A DNA stretch of 64,000 nt from Arachis hypogaea. Lineage: Eukaryota; Streptophyta; Magnoliopsida; Fabales; Fabaceae. The notes beneath the pieces were generated by a model. That model was not told the DNA's origin, did not search any database, and saw nothing but the letters and a program-made list of their open reading frames with translations. Positions 11,472 through 22,636 of this stretch are shown one piece after another (position 1 is the stretch's first letter; each line of letters starts with the position of its first letter). Position numbers and translations under genes: made by a program. The stretch lies in NCBI RefSeq assembly GCF_003086295.3, contig NC_092048.1, forward strand, positions 65,638,841-65,702,840, read 5' to 3'.

Positions 11472-12152
11472 TCAAAGACTCCCTAGTGGCGGCATCTCGG
11501 GGTGAAGGAGGACGAGTCTCAAGAGGGACAGCATCAACTGTTCCATCCGGTCGAGTCAAAATCTGAACATCAGGATCAGACTCGGGACGGCCGACCTCGG
11601 TGCAGGAGTTGGGGAAGTCGGCGCAACAGAAGCTTTAGTGGATGGCACAGGAGGTGGATCTACATCATCATCATCTTCATCTGGGGCAGGGACGATCTTC
11701 CCATTTTCCACAATATTGTCCAAACTGAAGAGAGACAGGTCGAGATCAGGAGCAAGAACTCGGACCTGATCCTTCAAACTCTCATAGGCAGAAGTCACAC
11801 TGCCCACGAGATGGCCTTGGAGCTCGGCATAATCAGCTTGAGCAGATTCCAACCTCTCCCTGAGCTCTATCATCTCACCATAAGTACGGACATAGCTATC
11901 TTTATGCTGCTACGCCATCTCCTCAGCCAGATTTGCAGAAGCCACCGTGGCAGTAGCCCGAGTCTTCTCACCTTCCAACTCCTTTTCCATCTTTGCCACA
12001 TTCACCTCAAGTTCCTCCTTCAACCCCTTGATCCTGTCGAATTCCGACTTGGCTTCCTCTATAAAAGCCTTTGTCGCATGAACCGGAAAATCCTGGGCAG
12101 TTCGGAATAAGGTTGCTCCCATGTGTGCCATCTTAATACTGCTTCGGGTAAT
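11472..12152 (-). pseudogene. C-terminal half of A's antisense gene
   Basis: The minus frame 12131-11910 (KAFIEEAKSEFDRIKGLKEELEVNVAKMEKELEGEK) is a coiled coil. Frame 11873-11556 continues it (ELRERLESAQADYAELQGHLVGS) and passes to an acidic and proline-rich tail. A frameshift near 11605 and a stop near 11903 break it. It is the end of the gene that starts at 21702, separated by element I. The role of this protein is unknown to me; related ORFs are annotated as putative gypsy-type transposon protein. Confidence 0.7.
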
Positions 12153-13619
12153 TGATAAACCACTATTTCATCGTTTATCTTGTGCTCAATTGAGTAGTTT
12201 TTATCAACTCTTTACCCACTTATTCATACTAATTGCATGGTTTTACATTTTCCTTCCTGACTTTGTGCTATGATTGAAAACATGCTTCTTTGGCCTTATA
12301 TTTGCTAATATTAATCCTCCCTTATTACCATTAGATTCCTTGATATGTGTGTTAAGTGATTTCAGAGTTTATAGGGTAGGAATGGCTTAGAGGATGGAAA
12401 AGAAGCATGCAAAAGTGGAAGGAATGCAAGAAGTTGAAGGAACTGCAAAGCTGTCAGCCTAACCCTCTCACCCTAAATTAATCATAACTTGAGCTACAGA
12501 GATTCAAATGATGCGGTTTCAGTTGCGTTGGAAAGCTAACGTCTGGGGCTTCGATTTGATATATAATTTCTCATAGTAAGCATACAGCTAGGCGACGCAA
12601 ACACGTGCTCCACGCGGACGCATCGCAGTGACGAAAATCAGCATGGCAGATTTCGCCCCCAGCGATTTCTGGGCTATTTCTGGCCCAATTTTCGGCCCAG
12701 AAAACACAGATTAGAGGCTGCAAAGCAGGGAAATCTATTCATTCATGAATCAAGCTTTAATATACACAATTTTAGGATTAGATGTAGTTTTAGAGAGAGA
12801 GGTTCTCTCCTCTCTCTTAGGACTAGGATCTAGGATTTCTATTATCTTTAAGCTATGATCTCTTCAATCACAGGTTCAATGTTCCTTTAACTTATTTTCT
12901 ACTTTTATTTATTTCATCACTTTAATTATTATTTATCTTTCCGAATTGGCTTATGAACTTTTTCATGATAGATTTGAATATTCTATTTAATATTATTTGA
13001 GGTATTTTAGATTAATGATTGTTTTAATTATGATGGTTTCAATTCAATTTAGATTTATTTTCCCCTTTTGGCTTTGGTTAAGTAATTAGCAACACTTGAG
13101 TTATCAAACTCAGCTGTTGATTGAAATTGGAATTCTCTGCTGGTTAATTTGTACTCCAATAACTATAGTCTTTCCATAAGAGTTGACTAGGATTTGAGGA
13201 TCAAATTAATTAGTCCACTTGACTCTCCTTTGTTTAGCAAGGGTTAATTTAAGTGGGAGCAGAATCCAATTCTCATCACACCTGATAAGGATAACTAGGA
13301 TAGGACCTCAATTTCTTATACCTTGCCAAGAGATTTTATAATTATTAATTTATTTTTCTTGTCATTTAGATTACTTTTAATTTATTTCAAAAACCCAAAA
13401 ATATACTATTTTACATAACCAATAATAAATCATACCTCCCTGCAATTCTTTGAGAAGACGACCCGAGGTTTAAATACATCGGTTATAAATTTATTTGGGT
13501 TTTGTTACTTGTGACAACCAATCTTTTGTACGAAAGGATTCTCTGGTGGTTTAGAAACTATACTACCAACGCGATTATATTTTTATAAACTTTCTAAATT
13601 AGCAGAAATCTAATCATCA
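12153..13619 (+). repeat. 5' LTR of element I
   Basis: 1467 bp. A CG-rich stretch at 12590-12640 (ACGCGGACGC words) lies about 70 bp upstream of the position that is CTATAAAG in the 3' LTR (19547-19554). Here the same place reads CTGCAAAG, so the 5' promoter box is lost. Confidence 0.9.
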
Positions 13620-13622
13620 AGA

Positions 13623-13640
13623 TGGCGCCGTTGCCGAGGA
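13623..13640 (+). other. Primer-binding site of I
   Basis: TGGCGCCGTTGCCGAGGA, three bases after the LTR end, with one change from the tRNA-Asp complement. Confidence 0.8.
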
Positions 13641-13659
13641 ATTGCAAACGTGTGCCTTA

Positions 13660-14253
13660 TTATTGGTTATTGTTAATATTTACTTTTAAATTATTTTTTT
13701 TCGAAAAAAAATTTCAGATTTTTATTTTAAAATTTTTTATCTTATCTTATCTCAGTTTTAAATTTCAAAATTCAAATCTTTTTTTCAAAAATCATATCTT
13801 TTTCAAAATCTTATCTTATCTTATTTCAAAATCAAATTTCAAATTTCAATATTTAAATTCCAAAATTCATAGTTCATATTTCAAAATTTTGATTTAAATT
13901 TTTAAAAATCAAACCTTTTCAAAATTTAAATCTTTTTCAAATCTTTATCTTATATTGTTGACTTTTTCAAAATTCAAATTTCAAAAATTTAAAATTCAAA
14001 TTTTAAATTTCAAAAATTCAAATTTCAAAATTCCAATTTCAAAATTTAAAATTCAAAATTTTAATTTTCAAATTCAAAAATTTAAATTTCAAAACCTTTT
14101 AATTTAAAAACTGATCTTCTCTTACCTAACTTATCTTATCTTTTCTAATTTGAAAATCAAATCTTTTTTAAACATTTTCTCTTATTTATTTTATTTTATT
14201 TTATTTTCCTTTGCTTGTTTATTTGTTTTTGTTTTTAGTTTTTATTAGCTACT
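13660..14253 (+). other. G-poor, ATG-free leader of I
   Basis: About 590 nt made almost only of A, T and C, in repeating CAAAATTCAAATTTC words. I find no ATG between 13660 and the ATG at 14254. The frame at 13622-13897 is low-complexity and not a gene. Confidence 0.65.
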
Positions 14254-16047
14254 ATGAATTCTCACCCCTCTGGTTTTAAGTTTGGTTCCAATGTTGTTGT
14301 AAGGAATTGAAACTATAATGAAAATAGGCATCAAGGTTGGAAGAATCAAAGATGGGAGGAGCCACAAGGATTTGATCAACCCTCTTGGCAACAACCCCTC
14401 CAATGCGCTATAACCAACAACCATTCTGTGATGCATACCAAGACAATAGTTATGGTGGACCTCTTCATGACAATCAACCTCCACCAAATTACTATGGTCA
14501 AGAGCCATTCCAGGGAGCGTACCAAGATGATAAATTGCAGTTACCAACAAGCCCCACCATATGCTTATGAACCACCTCCCCAACATACCTTTGAACCACC
14601 ATACCAACAAGCCCCTTATCCACCACACCAACCACCATATGAACCACACCCAAAACTACCTCTGTATTATGAGCCCTCTCTCCCAACAAATGAACCCTCC
14701 TATCCAGCCCAACCTCCATTGGATAACAACACACTCATCTCTAACATCATTGGTCTCACCTCTACACTCCAAAATCTTATATCCCGCATGAATCAGCCCT
14801 CTACCTCCAATATTCAACCCTCAAGCTCTAGTACACTTCCTTTTCAACCACATAATGATCTTTCCATCCCATCACCACCCTCCATGGAAGAGCACCCACA
14901 TCCGTCAACCTAAAAGCAAGATGATCCCAATTATGCTATTGATATGAAACAAGAAAGAAGGAATCATCTTTGCGAATCCATACTTCATAAGAAGCTAGAG
15001 GAAGCCCTACAGATGAAGGTAGTAGAAACCCTTGAAGTCGAAGGAGTGGATAAAGAATTAGTGAAGGAAAACATCAAGGAGAAGCCTGATCTTGTCTTAG
15101 AGCAAGAGGAGACCCAAAGTGTGAAGGTAGGAGAGACCATTGAAGATGAAGGAATAGTTGAAAGGAGCTGTCATGGAAAGGAAATCATCAAGGATGAGTA
15201 CAATTTTATACTAAAACAACTAGACAAAGCAGCAATTATTAAAGAGGAAGAAGTGGTTGAAGACTTGGGAGATGCAGAACCTCCATGGGAAAGACCAGTA
15301 ATAGAATTTGATGCCAAAGAAGGTGTACAACCTCCAAGGCATATCATGGCTAAAGACTTTGAAGAGGTTGATCAAGAGATAGAGATTAAAGAAGAAGAAG
15401 GACAACCTTCCATGCCCTTGGTGAGCAATAAAAAAGAGATTGAATTGGAGAAAAGCTACCAAGAGGATGAGGTTAAAACTGAAGAAGCTTACAAGGAGGT
15501 GGAAGAATTCAAAGAAGAGCACAAGGGAGTGGAGCTTGCAAGATAATTAGAAACAACTCCCCCAAAGCCATTACCATCCAATACAACATTCAAGTGGGTA
15601 AAATTCTTATCCTTGACCTTTACTTTCCCACTTGAATATAGTATACTTGAGACAGATGGTCAACTTATAGCTCTTTGTGGCTTTAAGAGTAAAAAGGAGA
15701 TGGGTAGTGGTTGGCAACACCATCCTAGGTTCATTATGATTGGAAGCACAAGGCCTGATTGAAAGGGTTGGCATAATTATCAATTAATTGGGTCTAGGAG
15801 GATGTTTGGGTGCCTAAATGAGAATTTAGATTTCTTGTCACCCGGATGGAATCATCATGATCCACTTGAAGACGGGTGTAGAAACAAGATTTGGGATCCA
15901 GGAATATATGAGGATCGATTTTGGGAGCTCAGAGCTTGTGAAGAACTCCATCAAAGCTTGAAGAAATTACCTGGTATCGATAGAGCTTATTGGAAGTCCA
16001 AGCAATGGTGGAAGTTTCAAGACGAGTTCAAGCACAAGCTACCATGA
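14254..16047 (+). pseudogene. Long ORF of element I (gag-position protein), broken
   Basis: I do not recognise a named family. From the first ATG after the leader, one frame can be followed for about 598 codons. It has a W/Q-rich start, a P/Y/Q-rich repeat zone (EPPPQHTFEPPYQQAPYPP), a Glu/Lys-rich middle (14944-15546) and a W-rich C-terminus (PGWNHHDP, WKSKQWWKFQDEF). Breaks are TGA at 14308 and 15760 (TGG expected), TAA at 14911 and 15544 (CAA expected), and two compensating frameshifts near 14398 and 14530. All four stops are single transitions. No zinc knuckle or protease motif is seen. By position it may be a Gag derivative. Confidence 0.6.
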
Positions 16048-16064
16048 CAAGGAGCTCACCAAAT

Positions 16065-16114
16065 GTCCAACTTAAGGACTTTAACTAAAAGTGCTAGGTG
16101 GGAGACAACCCACC
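16065..16114 (+). promoter_or_regulatory. Post-stop two-hairpin module of I
   Basis: Stem 1 is GTCC/GGAC (16065-16079), then a CTAAAAGTGCT box. Stem 2 is GGTGGG, loop AGACAA, CCCACC (16097-16114). It begins 17 nt after the stop codon at 16045-16047, matching B, C and E on the other strand. Confidence 0.65.
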
Positions 16115-16234
16115 ATGGTATATTCGTTCCTTTTTGTTCTTAGTTTTATTTTATTTTATTTTTATTCGTGTTCATTCATAACGTTTGCATTAGCATCTGC
16201 ATTCTGCATTTTGCATTCTGCATTGTGCATAAAA

Positions 16235-16795
16235 AAAAACACGCACGCGACGCGTCCACGTCACAGGTGCATTAGGAAGAAAGGAAAAGTGAGCAGAAAG
16301 TCACGCGAGAGCGTGGCTGGAGGCGTGCCTTAGGCACAAACATGCCCACGTGACCGCGTCGCTGATGCGGCCACGTAATTTTGAAAATATGCCTCCCACG
16401 CGTCCGCGTCACCCACGCAAACGCGTGCCCTGCAAAATCGACGTAAAAATGTGTTTGGCAGAGACTTATGGTGGAGTTGGGCTGGAATGGTGCTGGAAGC
16501 ACCAGCCCTACCACGCGACCGAGTGCCCCACGCGACCGCGTGCCCCACGTGGCCGCGTCGTTTTCAAAATATGGCAATTCACGCGATCGCGTCACCCACG
16601 CGTCTGCGTCACCAAAAAATTTGGTGATAAGAGTATGAAACAGAGAGTTGCGCGAACGCACGGCTGCACTCGCGCCAATAGCGCAAATCAGGCCACGCGA
16701 TCGCGTAACCCACGCGTCCGCGTCACCTGAAATTATCACACATCACGCGAACTCGTGACCCACGCATCTGCGTCGCCTGCGCCGCACAGCTTATC
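16235..16795 (+). repeat. CG-rich palindrome array of I
   Basis: Many copies of ACGCGnnCGCGT-type 12-mers (for example ACGCGATCGCGT near 16582 and 16696), joined by short spacers. ORFs across it on both strands (16272-16739, 16350-16730) are repeats of R/T/P codons and are not genes. The same motif occurs in the LTRs of J and B. Confidence 0.8.
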
Positions 16796-17327
16796 CTGAT
16801 CAGCGCCAACTATCTTATCTTTTCTTCCCCAATCCTAATTTTTCCCTCCCCTTTCTTATTTCTTTCTTCTTCCTTCTCATTTTTCTTTCCTCATTACATT
16901 TTCATTCTTTCATTCATTGTATTTTAATTTTGTGCATATTTTTATTTTTTTTCTAAATTTATTATTTTACCATTGGTTTTAAATTTTCTTATTCAACTGT
17001 TACATCTTTTCTGGTATTATTTTGGTGCTTAATGACTTGTTTTCCACTGTTGGGTAACATTATTTAAGTCAATGCTAATCTTTTATGATACTTATATTCC
17101 GTGTTCATTGATATAAATTTATATTGTCTTTCCTTACCCATTATCTCTTCCCCTTTGTTGCAATTCTACACTATTGATATGTCGTTTGCTTCTATTATTT
17201 TCTCACTTGCATGTTGTAGCTACCATGTAATTGTGACCCTTATTATTTGGCATTAACCCAACCATATTTTAAATTGTTTCCTATCTTTGTTTTGGGTTAC
17301 TTTTCTTCTTTTTTCTCTTCTTTCAGG
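16796..17327 (+). other. T-rich intergenic part of I ending in a splice-acceptor-like site
   Basis: No ORF. The last 60 bases are pyrimidine-rich and end TTTCAG|G directly before an ATG at 17328, the form of a 3' splice site. Confidence 0.45.
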
Positions 17328-17399
17328 ATGGCCACCGAGGAAGGGAAACAGAAAACTTCTATATGGGGCAACAGACAAGTCCATCTGCACAATCTCTAG
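17328..17399 (+). pseudogene. Remnant of a second ORF in I
   Basis: ATG at 17328 follows TTTCAGG. The frame MATEEGKQKTSIW... stops at TAG 17397-17399. It lies where J has its PF20167-like ORF, that is, just before the hairpin and internal PPT-like box. I infer that it is the start of such an ORF after a large internal deletion. Confidence 0.4.
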
Positions 17400-17445
17400 A
17401 GAAAAGCGTCAGTTGAAGCAACCTTTCCACTTGCACATCTTAGCA

Positions 17446-17482
17446 TGCACCGAGGACGGTGCAATCTTTAAGTGTGGGGAGG
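17446..17482 (+). promoter_or_regulatory. Hairpin plus internal PPT-like box of I
   Basis: Stem TGCACCG, loop AGGA, CGGTGCA (17446-17463), then TTTAAGTGTGGGGAGG (17467-17482). The box repeats the PPT at the 3' LTR (18965-18981). J has the same pair at 62577-62610 with two compensatory stem changes. Confidence 0.6.
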
Positions 17483-18942
17483 TCGATACCGATCTCCATG
17501 GGTTAGTTACTCTTCTTTCTCAACACCAATGTCTTATTTTCTTTATTAGTTCATTGTTGCATCTACATAATTGATTACAAGTTTTCTTGATTTTATGCAT
17601 TTAGTTACTACTTGGTTGAAGTAATATTTTCTTTTTCAAGAAATTTTTTTTATATAGTATTTCACTAATTTAAATTGAAAAATTTTTTCTGTTAAAACTT
17701 GTTTGAAGTTGTATTTGGAACATAGTTTAAAAAGCTAAAAACACACAACCTGTGAGATTTGAGCTTATTTATATGGTTACATTATTTAACCATAAAATTT
17801 TATTCTTGTGTTTTTTCTTCTCTATGATTGCAATCTTTACTTTGTTTCAGTCTATATGTCCATTATTTAGTGTATTTATATGCATGCATATGATTGAGGC
17901 CATTATTTTATTAACTCACTTATCCCAAATAGCCTACCCTTTTAATCACATTTGTTAGCCACTTTGAGCCTTTTAATCCCATTTATTCTATATTTTACCA
18001 CATCACTAGCCTTAAGCGGAAAAACAATTAAATACCCCAACTGAAACTTTGGTTAGCTTAAGATAGAGATTGTGTGTCAATTAAGTGTGGGAAAACTATG
18101 GGAACATGGGTTAATAAGGGAATGTATTATGTTTTTACTTTGATAAAATATTGGGAATTTGGGTACCTACTCATGTGAGACTAGAAAAAATTAAAAATCC
18201 ATGTGCATTGATATGTTACATTTACTTTTATATTTTTAAAAAAGAAAAAATATATATATATATATATTAAAAAAAAGAGAAAAATCCAAAAATATTCAAT
18301 AAATAAGTAAATAAATAAGGGGACAAAATTACCACAATGCAAGGTTAAGTTAATAAAAAGATCAATGTATATGTGATAAAATTAAAATAAAGGTTTATGC
18401 ATGAGTATGTAATGCAAAAGTGGGAATTTTTGGGTAGCTAGGCATGAATTTAAAAGTATATAGAGTGTGTGTATAGGTGAGAACTTAGGTTAGTCAAAGA
18501 TTCATATTATAGCTCACTTAGCCATATATATACCCTCACCCTTACCTTAGCCCCATTACAACCTTGAAAAGACCTCATGATGTTTGCATTGGTACATTAA
18601 ATATTGTTGTTTGGTTAGGTGAAGAACAAAGTTTAGAAAGCATGACTAGGGAAGACTAGAGTGAATTACCCTATACACATGAGAGATTAGAGTGCATATA
18701 CACTACCAATAAGGGTTCAATGCTTGATTCTATGTTCCCTGCTTTCATAAGCTGTCTTCTTAAGTTTACTTGTCTTTAGTGTATAATTTTAATTAGTGAT
18801 TTTTGAATTATTTTTGTCTTGGAGAACTTATTTACTTTTAACCAAGTAGGTAGAAACATCTTAGCATATAGTTGCATTCATATAGATAGGTTGCATTTCA
18901 TACATTCTACCATTCCTCTTCACTCTTTTAGTTCTCTTGAGC
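17483..18942 (+). other. Non-coding stretch of I between the two PPT copies
   Basis: About 1.46 kb, A/T-rich, with a (TA)n run near 18251. Frames at 17287-17574 and 17752-17958 have no recognisable domain. I see no other structure. J has a similar 1.65-kb stretch. Confidence 0.5.
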
Positions 18943-18981
18943 TTAGCATGATAACATGCTAATGTTTAAGTGTGGGGAGGT
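18943..18981 (+). promoter_or_regulatory. Hairpin and polypurine tract before the 3' LTR of I
   Basis: Stem TTAGCATG, loop ATAA, CATGCTAA (18943-18962), then TTTAAGTGTGGGGAGGT directly at the LTR start. The purine tract would prime plus-strand DNA synthesis. Confidence 0.75.
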
Positions 18982-20448
18982 TGATAAACCACTATTTCAT
19001 GGTTTATCTTATGCTCAATTGAGTGGTTTTTATCAACTCTTTACCCACTTATTCATACTAATTGCATGGTTTTACATTTTCCTACCTGATTTTGTGCTAT
19101 GACTGAAAACATGCTTCTTTGGCCTTATATATGCTAATATTAATCCTCTCTTATTACCATTAGATGCTTTGATATGTGTGTTAAGTGATTTCAGAGTTTA
19201 TAGGGCAGTAATGGCTTAGAGGATGGAAAAGAAGCATGCAAAAGTGGAAGGAATGCAAGAAGTTGAAGGAACTACAAAGCTGTCAGCCTGACCCTCTCGC
19301 ACTAAATCGATCATAACATGAGCTAAAGAGGTCCAAATGATGCGGCTCTAGTTGCGTTCGAAAGCTAACGTCTGGGGCTTCGATTTGATATATAATTTGT
19401 CATAGGGGCCGTACATCTAGGCGATGCGAACGCATGCTCCACGCGGACGCGTCGCAGTGACAAAAATTAGCGTGGCAGATTTCGCCCCCGGCATTTTTTG
19501 GGCTGTTTCTGGCCCAGTTTTCGGCCCAGAAAATACAAATTAGAGGCTATAAAGCAGGGGAATCCATTCATTCATGAATCAAGCTTCAATATACACAATT
19601 TTAGGATTAGATGTAGTTTTAGAGAGGGAGGTTCTCTCCTCTCTCTTAGGATTAGGATCTAGGATTTCTATTATGTTTAAGCTATGATCTCTTCAATCAC
19701 AGGTTCAATGTTCCTTTAACTTATTTTCTACTTTTATTTATTTCATCACTTTAATTGTTATTTATCTTTTCGAATTGGCTTATGAACTTTTCCATATTAG
19801 ATTTGAATATTCTATTTAATATTATTTGAGGTATTTCAGATTAATGATTATTTTAATTATGATGGTTTCAATTCAATTTAGATTTATTTTCCCAGCTTTG
19901 GCTTTGGTTAAGTAATTAGCAACACTTGAGTTATCAAACTCAGCTGTTGATTGAAATTGGAATTCTCTGCTGGTTAATTTGTACTCCAATAACTCTAGTC
20001 TTTCCATAGGAGTTGACTAGGACTTGAGGATCAAATTAATTAGTCCACTTGACTCTCCTTTGTTTAGCAAGGGTTAATTTAAGTGGGAGCAGAATCCAAT
20101 TCTCATCACACCTGATAAGGATATCTAGGAAAGGACCTCAATTTCTTATACCTTGCCAAGAGATTTTATAATTATTAATTTATTTTTTTGTCATTTAGAT
20201 TACTTTTAATTTATTTCAAAAACCCAAAAATATACTATTTTACATAACCAATAATAAATCATACCTCCCTGCAATTCCTTGAGAAGACGACTAGAGGTTT
20301 AAATACTTCGGATATAAATTTATTTGGGTTTTGTTACTTGTGACAACCAAACTTTTGTACGAAAGGATTCTCTGTTGGTTTAGAAACTATACTACCAACA
20401 TGATTATATTTTTATAAAATTTCTAAATTAGCAGAAATCTAATCATCA
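18982..20448 (+). repeat. 3' LTR of element I
   Basis: 1467 bp, the same length as the 5' LTR. It keeps a TATA-like CTATAAAG at 19547-19554, about 80 bp downstream of the CG-rich stretch at 19418-19475. Confidence 0.9.
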
Positions 20449-21702
20449 GTAATGAAGTCCAGATGACGAAGAATGGATACATCATCAGTAGGAGCAACAC
20501 CATAAGGAGCGATTTGATGATCGACAAACCCCACAACATCAAAATCAGGGGCGTCCAAATTAAAAGGCTCAACAGTCCTCTATCTTTTTGGAGGAGGGCC
20601 GGCAGTGGGAGAAGAGGTAGCAGCAGAAGTGTATGGAGGATCAACTAAATGGACCCGAGGAGTAGGAATCACCCTCCTCGGCCCAGAAGTGCTCAAGGTC
20701 GGCTTTTTAGAAGAGACTTGAGAAGATCCTTCCTCAGCAACCTTAGCCGAGATGTTCTGGGCAGCTGTAGCTTTCTTCGCCTTCTTAAAAAACTTCATGG
20801 AATCATTATTCTTAACCATCTCTGAAAAACACAGCAAAACCAAGTTACAAAATTGGAAGAAAAGAAACAAAAGCAAGTAAACAAAGCAAAGAAAAAAGAA
20901 GTCGGCCACTACCCAGCTCAGCTCGGACAAGGGAGGGGTCCCCTAAGAATTTCTTTGTGTCGAGATGGGGGGGGTTGCCCCCAAATCTCCTCCAACACAT
21001 TCACAAAAGCCTGCTCGACCTCATCAAGCATCTCCAACGAATATCTAGACACTATAACATTCTTTTGCCAACATAAGGAGAAGGTAGGTTCATTGTTCGG
21101 CTCTAAGAAAAATGGTCGAGCTCCCTCAACAGCTCGGACCTTAAAAAAGTAGTTCTTAAAGTCCCTAAAGGACTCGTCGTATATAGAAAACACTTTATGT
21201 CCTTGGGCAGACCAGAAAGAAATCCAAGAAGCTTTCTTTTTGGAAGTTCCAGGTTTGGTCAAAACAAAGAGGTAAAGAAAGAGAGTTTGAGAAGGCTTGA
21301 CATCCAATTCTTGGCACAGCGACTGAAAGATCTTAATAAAGCCCCAGGAGTTCGGATGGAGCTGGGACGGAGCTACATTACATGACCACAGCAAATCGGT
21401 CTCGAAAGAGGTAAAAGGAAAGGTAATGTTCATTTGCTAAAAAAGTAGTCATAAGCATAAAAGAAGGGGCATTCCCCCTGGGTCAGAGAAGGGAAGCAAA
21501 CCCTCTCGTCGGAGTTAGGCGCTACCAACTCGTAGTTCTTCTCCTAATCCTTACTACTACAGATCCGGTGATGTTTTCTAAGCTCCACGCAGCATTCAGA
21601 GTTAACCACTGAAACGCACATCAAGACGAGGGAGTCCAGCCAGTCAGACATGCCCTCGGAGACTTTGGAGGATGTCTCGACAATATTTTTGTGAGAAGAC
21701 AT
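20449..21702 (-). pseudogene. N-terminal half of A's antisense gene (Transposase_28-like)
   Basis: On the minus strand the start is at 21702 (MSSHKN...). The domain GFIKIFQSLCQELDV, SFRDFKNYFFKVRAVEGARPFFLEPNNEP and WQKNVIVSRYSLEMLDEVEQAF matches what I know as the putative gypsy-type transposon domain PF04195. Breaks are a TAG near 21545 (CAG expected) and a frameshift at about 21434. A phase change near 20920-20830 may be an intron. The Lys/Ala-rich part (KKAKKATAAQN) follows, and element I then interrupts the gene at 20448. The protein runs opposite to gag-pol, as in Retand-type elements. Confidence 0.75.
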
Positions 21703-22636
21703 GGGTCAACTAGTCCTACGGTGAGAAAAAGAAAAATGGGTTACTAACCAAAATAGCTCGGGAAAATCAAGAAATTAGCTCGGAAAAATATGAATACAAC
21801 TCAGACTAAAAGCGTACAACAGCGAAAGGAGACCCTATGACTCACACCAAGGACCAGGGGCATCCTTTGGAGGCAGTAACAGAGTAAGGACTCATGAAAA
21901 ATCTACAAGTCTATGTCTCGACATCTCTCAACAAGAAAATAACCCTCATTCAACAAGTCCCACTCCAAAAAGAAAGTCACGAATCAAAGGTCATCAAAAT
22001 CGCAAAATCAAAAAGTCTATTAGCAAAGGGAAATATCATACATCAAACATGCCAAATGGAAATCATCAAAGATGAAACCTTCTTCAGAATCAGACAGTTC
22101 ATTATTCCAACGCTTCAAAATCAAAGGATATAATCAGAAGCACTAAGAGCATCAACTATCAGGAAATGTAAAAAGGTTCATACAAAGTCAAAGAAACTCC
22201 AAGAGCACACATTATAGCAATAATTAGACACAGCGAAAGCAGAAAGATTCAAACTTTTTCCAAGAAAAAGATCAAAACTTTCTCAAAATCAGACAAAAAA
22301 AGAACAACGACCAACCTGTAGTAGGGAGGAGAAGATAAACACTGAGAGATTGAAGCAACAACGAGGCCATGCCAGACGATCACCTTTCGAACAAAATAAT
22401 GAAGCACCAACAGTCACCTCCAAAAACAAGGAGAAGCGCGAAGACGTGAAAACTTGGGAGCAAGCAAAAATGAATAGTCCCAGGCGAGCCAGAAAACGCA
22501 AGAACAGAAGGGTAAAAGATGGAGTTTCAGGAAGCAAGAGAAGAGACTGAAAGCAAACTCTTTTGGAAATTCAAAATGAAAAGAGGGAAATAGCAAAAAG
22601 AGGAGTTAATAGGCTTTAAAAACCCTCGCACATTCC
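21703..22636 (-). other. Upstream region of A's antisense gene
   Basis: It contains no supported ORF. The A-rich plus-strand frames (21894-22133, 22350-22550) lack domains. A promoter for the antisense gene would be expected here; a TTTTTAAAG word near 22613-22622 on the minus strand is the only weak candidate. Confidence 0.35.

Larger units (their letters stand above)
12153..20448 (+). mobile_element. Element I: non-autonomous LTR retrotransposon
   Basis: LTRs 12153-13619 and 18982-20448 are both exactly 1467 bp, begin TGATAAACC and end AATCATCA. They are flanked by a perfect GTAAT duplication (12148-12152 and 20449-20453). Internally there is a primer-binding site, a G-poor leader, one long broken ORF, a post-stop hairpin module, a CG-rich palindrome array, a remnant of a second ORF, an internal PPT-like box and the PPT. 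No protease, RT or integrase is visible, so it depends on another element; J (59453-64000) has related LTRs. LTR divergence is roughly 4% by eye. Confidence 0.92.

Noticed and set aside
13622..13897. 91-codon ORF rich in F, K, L, S
   Set aside because: It starts in the primer-binding site and runs through the low-complexity leader of I.
16272..16739. Overlapping ORFs of 72-155 codons on both strands
   Set aside because: They are translations of the ACGCGnnCGCGT palindrome array, with no domain and equal coding on both strands.
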